A DNA stretch of 64,000 nt from Candidatus Nitrosopumilus sp. SW (GTDB taxonomy: Archaea; Thermoproteota; Nitrososphaeria; Nitrososphaerales; Nitrosopumilaceae): assembly GCF_006740685.1 (NCBI RefSeq), contig NZ_CP035425.1, positions 1,031,687 to 1,095,686 of the forward strand, read 5' to 3'. Shown here in pieces: positions 58,164 through 64,000 of the stretch. The notes beneath the pieces are model-generated. The model made no database searches. It was not told the DNA's origin and saw only the letters and a program-made list of their open reading frames with translations. The stretch's first letter is position 1; every line of letters begins with the position of its first letter. Position numbers and translations under genes: made by a program.

Positions 58164-58697
58164 ATGGTAAAAAAAATGTTAATTGCACTAGGAGCAATTC
58201 CTGTTATCGTTGCATTACTGATTTCAGTTCCACTGCTAACTAAAAATGAAATTCCAATTTCTGCTGCAAACTCTTTTGATAGAATCGATATCGAATACAC
58301 AAAACATCAACTAAAGAAAATCGATTATGGTGTAACTGAACGTACTGGTGCACAAAAGACCGAGATTCTAACAATCAAAAATGACGGCGAGATAAAATAT
58401 TCTGTAACTGAACAAGGATACCTTCAGCCCGACATTCGGTCACAATTAGATGAGAAAAAACTAAACAAAATAAAGGCACTAATCAAGGAAACTGGATTTA
58501 TGCAAATTCCATCTGAATCATTTCCAATTCTAGAGAATGCAACAGAGTTTCAAAAATCTAATGTAAAAATAACTTTGAATGGACGCGCTCAGGAAATCCA
58601 TTGGCCAGAACAAAGTGCAACTGATGGTTTTATCCCTCCAATTATTACCATGGTCGAAGCTGAACTAGACCAAATTATTTCAGAAATTAGTGAATAG
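58164..58697 (+). CDS. Membrane-anchored extracytoplasmic hypothetical protein
   Basis: 177 residues: N-terminal helix MLIALGAIPVIVALLISVPLL after two lysines (signal anchor), then a ~150-residue outer domain with alternating strands (DIEYTKHQLKKIDYGVTERTG...TEILTIKNDGEIKYSVTEQG) and a helix LNKIKALIKETGFM. No Cys. Function unknown. Confidence 0.7.
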   Translation: MVKKMLIALGAIPVIVALLISVPLLTKNEIPISAANSFDRIDIEYTKHQLKKIDYGVTERTGAQKTEILTIKNDGEIKYSVTEQGYLQPDIRSQLDEKKLNKIKALIKETGFMQIPSESFPILENATEFQKSNVKITLNGRAQEIHWPEQSATDGFIPPIITMVEAELDQIISEISE

Positions 58698-58727
58698 GTA
58701 CAAATAGCCTCTAGCAAAAATTAGAAC

Positions 58728-59696
58728 ATGCTTCCACTATCTGGAGAACGTAAAGACGCAAAGGGAATAATTTCTGAAAAATCAGAATCATCTGATGTCA
58801 TTCGTGGTTCCTCTACTCTAAAACGTGGATTTGCCCACATGCTAAAGAACGGAGTTGTAATGGATGTTACAAATGTAGAGCAAGCCCAGATTGCAGAAGA
58901 AGCAGGCGCAGTTTCAGTAATGGTACTAGACAAACTTCCATCTGATGTTAGAAAGGCAGGTGGCGTTGCAAGAACTGCAAGTATTAGAATTATTGAAGAA
59001 ATTATGGATTCAGTTACAATTCCTGTAATGGCAAAATGTAGAATTGGTCATGTTAACGAAGCACTTGTCTTACAAGAGACAGATGTTGACATGATTGATG
59101 AATCCGAAGTATTGACTCCAGCTGATGAGTTACGTCACATCTGGAAATGGGATTTGACAACACCTGTTGTAAATGGTGCTCGTTCCTTGGCAGAAGCTTT
59201 GAGAAGAATTGAAGAAGGAGCTGCAATGATCAGAACAAAAGGAGAACCAGGAACTGGTAATGTTGCTGAAGCAATTACTCACATCAAAAAAGTAAATGAT
59301 GAACTAAGAACAATAAAATCAATTTATGATTCTGGAGACAATCAAGATCTAGTTAGAATGGCAAGAGAATTCAAAGTATCTTATGATATTGTAGAACAGA
59401 CTGCAAAACTTGGTAGATTACCTGTTGTGAATTTTGCAGCAGGTGGAATTGCAACTCCAGCTGATGCAGCATATCTAATGTCATTAGGATGTGATGGAAT
59501 CTTTGTTGGTTCAGGAATTTTCAATGCAAATGATGCAGCAGAGCGTGCAAGAGCAATTGTATTGGCAACTACCTTCTGGAATGAGACTGACAAGGTAAAA
59601 GAAGCACAAAAAATGATTGATGAAAGACAATCAATGTTAGGATTAGATGTTAAAACATTAGAGTTACGTATGCAAGATAGAGGCGGTTCAGCATGA
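58728..59696 (+). CDS. pdxS: Pyridoxal 5'-phosphate synthase, lyase subunit PdxS
   Basis: 322 residues, (beta/alpha)8 barrel. [44 protein letters not shown] includes the catalytic lysine of the first step (VLDK); [11 protein letters not shown] and [14 protein letters not shown] are phosphate-binding loops. Makes PLP from ribose 5-phosphate, glyceraldehyde 3-phosphate and ammonia from PdxT. Overlaps pdxT by 4 nt. Confidence 0.97.
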   Translation: MLPLSGERKDAKGIISEKSESSDVIRGSSTLKRGFAHMLKNGVVMDVTNVEQAQIAEEAGAVSVMVLDKLPSDVRKAGGVARTASIRIIEEIMDSVTIPVMAKCRIGHVNEALVLQETDVDMIDESEVLTPADELRHIWKWDLTTPVVNGARSLAEALRRIEEGAAMIRTKGEPGTGNVAEAITHIKKVNDELRTIKSIYDSGDNQDLVRMAREFKVSYDIVEQTAKLGRLPVVNFAAGGIATPADAAYLMSLGCDGIFVGSGIFNANDAAERARAIVLATTFWNETDKVKEAQKMIDERQSMLGLDVKTLELRMQDRGGSA

Positions 59697-60307
59697 GTGC
59701 CAAAATTGGAATTCTAGCCATTCAGGGTGATGTTGCAGAAAATGTATCATCATTGGTAGCATCAATTGCTGACTTGAATCAGGATGCAACTGTTCATGTT
59801 GTAAAGACTCCTGAAGAAATATCTGAAATGGATGGACTAGTAATTCCTGGTGGTGAAAGCACTACAATCGGACAATTATCTTTAGTTAATGGCTCTCAAA
59901 AAGTAATCAAACAAAAGGTAGAATCTGGAATGCCAGTTCTAGGAATTTGTGCAGGAATGGTGTTACTAGCAAGCAATGCAAGTGACAAGGTTGTTGGAAA
60001 AACAGAGCAACCATTATTTGATTTTCTAGATATTCAACTAGAGAGAAACTCTTTTGGTAGACAACGTGAATCATTTGAAGCTAACATCTCAATGGAACCA
60101 ATCGGAATTTCAAATTTCAATGGCGTCTTTATTCGTGCACCTGCAATCTCTTCTGCTGGTGATGTTGAAGTATTGGCAAAGTTTAATGAAAAAATCGTTG
60201 CAATCAAAAAAGGTAACATCATTGGTACATCATTTCATCCAGAACTAACTGATGATTTAGCAGTTCACAAATATTTTGTAAATCTAGTTAAAGATTCAAA
60301 ACAATAA
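59693..60307 (+). CDS. pdxT: Pyridoxal 5'-phosphate synthase, glutaminase subunit PdxT
   Basis: 204 residues. Class I glutamine amidotransferase: [10 protein letters not shown], catalytic Cys in [10 protein letters not shown], and the His/Glu pair in SFHPELTDD. Supplies ammonia to PdxS. Linked to pdxS by ATGA overlap, and valS follows after 14 bp. Confidence 0.96.
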   Translation: MSAKIGILAIQGDVAENVSSLVASIADLNQDATVHVVKTPEEISEMDGLVIPGGESTTIGQLSLVNGSQKVIKQKVESGMPVLGICAGMVLLASNASDKVVGKTEQPLFDFLDIQLERNSFGRQRESFEANISMEPIGISNFNGVFIRAPAISSAGDVEVLAKFNEKIVAIKKGNIIGTSFHPELTDDLAVHKYFVNLVKDSKQ

Positions 60308-60321
60308 TTTCAAAATTAAAA

Positions 60322-62637
60322 ATGGACCCAAAAATTACAGAGAAAGCTTGGAATCCTGAATTAGAAGCACAAGTTCTAAAGAAATGGCAAGAGTCAGACC
60401 TTTACAAATTCACTCCAACTGATGATAATTACACCATAGATACGCCTCCACCATATCCTTCAGGCAGGCCTTGGCACATTGGAGCAGCAGCTCATTACTC
60501 CCAGATAGACATGATTGCAAGAACTGCGCGCATGAATGGCAAAAACGTCTACTTTCCAATTGGAATTGACAGAAATGGTTTGCCTGTAGAATTCTACACT
60601 GAGAAAAAACACAACATCAGAATGAGAGAGACAGAACGTGGAGAATTTTTGAATTTGTGTAGAGAAGCACTAGATGACTTGGAAGAAGAGATGGTGTTGA
60701 TTATGACAAATCTCGGTCTAAGTGGAGACTTGAAGAACCATTACAGAACTGATTCAGAAGAATATCGTGCATTAACACAATCTACATTTATCACTTTATG
60801 GAAGGAAGGAAAAATAGTTCTAGCTACAAGACCTAACAACTATGATTGGGTTTCAGGAACTACAATTGCTGATGCAGAAATTGCATATCAGGACTTGCAG
60901 ACAAAACTAGTCCACATGAAATTCAAGATTAAAGATACAGATAAGGAAATTATCATTGCAAGTACAAGACCAGAATTATTATGTGCATGTCGTACCATTA
61001 TTGTAAATCCTGAAGATGAAAGATATGCCTCATTTGTTGGAAGTAAGGTGATAGTTCCAATTACTGGAGCAGAAGTTGAAATTAAAACTCATCATTCAGC
61101 TCAACAAGACTTTGGTTCAGGAGCTGTAATGGTTTGTAGTTACGGTGATCAAAACGACGTTGCATTGTTTAGAGAAATGGAGCTTGAAGAAATTGTTGCA
61201 ATAGGTTTGGATGGAAGGATGACAGAAGCTGCAGGAGCATATGCAGGACTAAAACCAAAACAAGCTAGAGAAAAAATTATTGAAGATTTGGAAGCTAAAG
61301 GATTTGTAGAGAAAATTGAAGAGATTAATCACAGAACTCCAATTTCAGAAAGAAGTAAGATTCCAATTGAGATTATTCCGATGGAGGAGTACTATCTCAA
61401 ACAGAAGGATTCTGTTGAAAAAATGAGAAAATTAGGCTCAGAAATCACGTTTTACCCCTCTATGCACAAGCAAATTTTGATGAATTGGCTTGATTCCATA
61501 TCTATTGACTGGCCAATTTCAAGAAGAAGATACTATGGAACAGAGATTCCTATTTGGTATTGTTCTAGTTGCAATGAACCACATGTTCCAGAACCAGGAA
61601 AATACTATCAACCATGGAAAGAAAAATGTCCAATTGAAAAATGTGCAAAGTGTGGAAATGGTGAATTTACTGGAGAAGATAGAACATTTGATACATGGAT
61701 GGATAGTAGTGTTTCACCATTGTTTGTTACAAAGTATAACAAGGATTCAGAATTCTTTGAAAAAACTTATCCAACATCACTTAGGCCTCAAGCAAAAGAT
61801 ATCGTAAGGACATGGTTGTATTACACACTTTTACGATGTGACATGTTAACTGGCAAAAAACCATGGACTGAAGCTTGGATTATGGGATATGGTCTTGATG
61901 AGAATGGAATGAAGATGAGTAAAAGTAAGGGAAATGCAATTGATCCACTTCCAGTAATTGAGAAATTTGGAGCTGACACATTCCGATTTTGGAGTGCAAG
62001 TGAGATTAATCATGGTTATGACTTTAGATGTAATGAACAAAAGATAGAGTCAACCAAGAAATTTTTGAGCAAGCTATGGAATGTTTCAAGATTCTTGTCT
62101 AGCTTCCCGATAGTCAAAGAAGCAAAACCTACAACAGTTGACAAATGGATTTTATCTGAACTAAATAATTTAGTTAAAGATTGCAAGAAAGGATATGACC
62201 AATACAATTTCTTTGTTCCAGCAATTGCAATTAGAGAATTTACTTGGAATCTATTTGCTGCTCATTACATTGAAATGGTCAAAAAACGAGCCTACGGAGA
62301 AGGATTTTCTGAAGAAGAAAGAGATGCTGCAATCTACACTCTACACAAAGTATTATCTACAGTTCTAAAATTATTAGCGCCAATTACACCATTTATCACA
62401 GAGCATCTATGGCAGACACTATACTCTGATACCAGTATTCACACAGAAAGACAAGCAGAATCTGAAGAGACTGAAGATTATTCTAAAATCACTGAAGAAG
62501 TTGTACAGTTTAATTCCAAAGTATGGAATGAGAAAAAGGCAAAGGAATTATCATTAAAGGATTCTATTGCAATAGAAATTCCTGAAAGTCTATCAGAATT
62601 TAAGAAAGATTTACAGTCAATGCATAATCTTGAATGA
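60322..62637 (+). CDS. valS: Valyl-tRNA synthetase
   Basis: 771 residues, class I. HIGH counterpart in PSGRPWHIGAAAHY, then the CP1 editing domain (about 150-330), a CxxC zinc pair (WYCSSCNEP, CAKCGNGE), and KMSKSKGN. LRPQAKDIVRTWLYYTLLR and YDFRCNEQKIESTKKFLSKLWN are ValRS-like rather than IleRS- or LeuRS-like. It lacks the long C-terminal coiled coil of bacterial ValRS, as in archaea. Confidence 0.88.
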   Translation: MDPKITEKAWNPELEAQVLKKWQESDLYKFTPTDDNYTIDTPPPYPSGRPWHIGAAAHYSQIDMIARTARMNGKNVYFPIGIDRNGLPVEFYTEKKHNIRMRETERGEFLNLCREALDDLEEEMVLIMTNLGLSGDLKNHYRTDSEEYRALTQSTFITLWKEGKIVLATRPNNYDWVSGTTIADAEIAYQDLQTKLVHMKFKIKDTDKEIIIASTRPELLCACRTIIVNPEDERYASFVGSKVIVPITGAEVEIKTHHSAQQDFGSGAVMVCSYGDQNDVALFREMELEEIVAIGLDGRMTEAAGAYAGLKPKQAREKIIEDLEAKGFVEKIEEINHRTPISERSKIPIEIIPMEEYYLKQKDSVEKMRKLGSEITFYPSMHKQILMNWLDSISIDWPISRRRYYGTEIPIWYCSSCNEPHVPEPGKYYQPWKEKCPIEKCAKCGNGEFTGEDRTFDTWMDSSVSPLFVTKYNKDSEFFEKTYPTSLRPQAKDIVRTWLYYTLLRCDMLTGKKPWTEAWIMGYGLDENGMKMSKSKGNAIDPLPVIEKFGADTFRFWSASEINHGYDFRCNEQKIESTKKFLSKLWNVSRFLSSFPIVKEAKPTTVDKWILSELNNLVKDCKKGYDQYNFFVPAIAIREFTWNLFAAHYIEMVKKRAYGEGFSEEERDAAIYTLHKVLSTVLKLLAPITPFITEHLWQTLYSDTSIHTERQAESEETEDYSKITEEVVQFNSKVWNEKKAKELSLKDSIAIEIPESLSEFKKDLQSMHNLE

Positions 62638-62764
62638 GTCCTAGATTCATGTTATGATAGAATGGGAACCGTGGTAGAGTGGATGCTACTACTAGTACTA
62701 GAATGAGTACGGTGATGAAATTATAGATAGAAGAATTTGCTGTTAATTGTAAAACAAAATAGAA

Positions 62765-63136
62765 TCATCTAGTATCTGTTTTACCTTTTTGATTTTCATC
62801 AGGAGTAACTGGCTTACGTGGAGCTTCAATAATTGTATCTTTTTGAAGTCTAAATATTGTACCCTTAGGAAAAATAAGAAAACCTTCTTTAGATTTTTTA
62901 AATTTTTTTACAGAAACAATGACATGTGTTTTTTGTGGTAATCTTATTTTTGTTCCCGGTTTAATTTTATAATTTATTTTAATTATTGGAGTAAGAGTCT
63001 TAACTTGAATTTGTTTCGGAATAGGAAATGTTTTTGGAATAATTATCTTACCTTCATCAGTCATCATTATTTTTATAAAAATGGGAGAAATAGTTTTGAA
63101 TTTTATTCCTTTAACAAGTTTAATTTTATTTGTCAA
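62765..63136 (-). CDS. Hypothetical basic protein
   Basis: 123 residues, rich in Lys, Ile and Pro. Repeated short strands (KTISPIFIKIMMT..., LTPIIKINYKIKPGTKIRLPQKTHVIVSVKKF) suggest a beta protein; there are no cysteines or membrane helices. It overlaps the upstream gene by 4 nt (ATGA) and is the second gene of a pair. Confidence 0.6.
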   Translation of the reverse strand: MTNKIKLVKGIKFKTISPIFIKIMMTDEGKIIIPKTFPIPKQIQVKTLTPIIKINYKIKPGTKIRLPQKTHVIVSVKKFKKSKEGFLIFPKGTIFRLQKDTIIEAPRKPVTPDENQKGKTDTR

Positions 63137-63540
63137 ACTCTTACACCTTTTACAAATTCTGCATAGTATTTCAAACGAAATTCTTGGATATACGTATAAT
63201 CTTCTTTGAATTCTCTGTATTCTGGGTTGTCAAGAAGTTTCTGTAATTCATTAAAACTAAAACGAAAATACAGTGCAATTTTAGGCTCAATAATTCCATT
63301 TAATGCAAGGTATGCTATTTTTTCATGTATATTTCCATAATTTTCTAGAAATGCTTTTTCATTGATTGTTTTTCTGCTTCTTTCAATAATCACAATTTCC
63401 TTTTCTAATTCATTTAATAATTCTAAATGCTGTTTCTTTGATTGTCTTTTATTAGATAATGCACTAACAATAAGACCTCCCCCTGCAGCTCCTGCACTTA
63501 TTGCAGAAATTATTCCAGCAATTACTATATCATCAACCAA
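63133..63540 (-). CDS. Membrane-anchored helical protein
   Basis: 135 residues. N-terminal glycine-rich transmembrane helix (IVIAGIISAISAGAAGGGLIVSAL), then a basic turn (NKRQSKKQH) and a long helical cytosolic part (HLELLNELEKEIVIIERSRKTINEKAF) that could be coiled coil. Unrecognised. Divergent from the truncated gene at the window end. Confidence 0.6.
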   Translation of the reverse strand: MVDDIVIAGIISAISAGAAGGGLIVSALSNKRQSKKQHLELLNELEKEIVIIERSRKTINEKAFLENYGNIHEKIAYLALNGIIEPKIALYFRFSFNELQKLLDNPEYREFKEDYTYIQEFRLKYYAEFVKGVRV

Positions 63541-63642
63541 TCTACTAATGTATTGTCGTATGCCTTTATGAGTTTGTATATTAAAAATTAATTTTTGAGA
63601 ATAAAGTATGAATTTATTTAGATCTAATCTGTTTGATGATCA

Positions 63643-64000
63643 TTGTTTTTTAAAGGAAAAGCTTTTGAAGAAATTAAAAAACCCATGCTAGTAGTTTTCC
63701 TAGTGATAGGCGGATTGATGATCGCAACTCCATGGATAATTCCTTATGATACTACAGCCATATCATTTGTAAATTCTGCATTATTTGCCATATTGTTAAC
63801 ATCTTCATCGTGGTTTATTGCTAAAGGAATTGCAGGAAAAAATTCTGAAGAAAATAAAGAAATCAAAGGAAAATTGGATTTAGTACTAAGTAAATTAGAA
63901 TCAGAAAAACCTGAAGTTGTTGATGTTCAACTCCCAAAAACTGGCACATCTGATATACCAAATATTATGAAAGAATGGGAAATTGTAATTAAAACTCAAA
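63643..64000 (+). CDS. Membrane protein, 3' part missing (window end)
   Basis: The frame opens at a TTG (63643; ATG 63685 is an alternative) and runs past the window end. Two hydrophobic helices (LVVFLVIGGLMIATPWII and ISFVNSALFAILLTSSSWFIA) precede a charged, coiled-coil-like region (NSEENKEIKGKLDLVLSKLESEK). At least 119 residues. Function unknown. Confidence 0.6.
   Translation, partial: MFFKGKAFEEIKKPMLVVFLVIGGLMIATPWIIPYDTTAISFVNSALFAILLTSSSWFIAKGIAGKNSEENKEIKGKLDLVLSKLESEKPEVVDVQLPKTGTSDIPNIMKEWEIVIKTQ

Noticed and set aside
62638-62764. Possible C/D-box RNA between valS and the next gene
   Set aside because: A TGATGA-like box occurs, but no matching D box (CTGA) or guide arrangement was found.

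Overview
The window comes from a marine-type ammonia-oxidizing archaeon (Thaumarchaeota/Nitrososphaerota, Nitrosopumilus-like). The deciding evidence is an archaeal ammonia monooxygenase cluster (amoB on the minus strand, diverging from amoC-amoX-amoA on the plus strand, 37.3-39.9 kb). The remaining content agrees: archaeal TBP, KEOPS subunits, archaeosine tgtA, archaeal ribosomal proteins S15 and S3Ae, tRNA introns, AT-rich DNA, and many genes that look leaderless (TATA box about 25-30 nt before the start codon).

Layout. 0-3 kb: end of a membrane-anchored surface protein, then a respiratory block (Rieske protein, cytochrome b, membrane-anchored cupredoxin). 3.4-13.3 kb: housekeeping genes rich in tRNA and RNA modification (tRNA-Arg, OGG-type glycosylase, beta-CASP nuclease, tgtA, Fap7-like kinase, YchF/OLA1, Kae1, Bud32, RdgB, Taw1). 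13.5-20.3 kb: three tandem genes for secreted calcium-binding thrombospondin type 3 repeat proteins with 20, 17 and 17 repeats. 20.4-31.3 kb: dihydrouridine synthase, a stand-alone RAM-domain regulator, a PII-like protein, TBP, an ASCH protein, a PLP enzyme fused to rhodanese, a MoxR-VWA pair and a geranylgeranyl reductase family enzyme. 30.9-35.4 kb: an information-processing operon on the minus strand (S15, RecJ-like/GAN, Pcc1, SerS, S3Ae, DUF54 RNA-binding protein). 35.4-40 kb: the amo neighbourhood, including two small membrane-associated proteins that may be further AMO subunits. 40-41.8 kb: a MarR regulator diverging from a four-gene operon of small proteins, with twin palindromic operators between them. 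41.9-45.3 kb: an orphan Dam-type methylase and four tRNA genes, one of them a tRNA-Leu with two introns. 45.3-64 kb: surface proteins, CoaD, an SR-like zinc-ribbon protein, TrpS, PheS/PheT, a candidate structured RNA, an EVE protein, a second RAM protein, aconitase, tRNA-Trp, PdxS/PdxT, ValS, and the start of a truncated membrane protein.

How the genes fit together: AMO oxidizes ammonia at the cell surface, and the Rieske/cytochrome b/cupredoxin set belongs to the copper-based electron transport chain fed by that oxidation. Translation is strongly represented: four aminoacyl-tRNA synthetase polypeptide sets (SerS, TrpS, PheST, ValS), six tRNAs, three of the KEOPS (t6A) subunits, archaeosine, wybutosine and dihydrouridine enzymes. 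No CRISPR array, insertion sequence or rRNA operon was seen. No gene-free stretch exceeds 300 bases. The items most worth following up are the 25-nt element shared after amoA and amoB, the amo-proximal small genes with a common upstream motif, the doubly interrupted tRNA-Leu, the pseudoknotted RNA candidate at 53.4-53.6 kb, the MarR operon, and the higher-order register of the TSP3 arrays.
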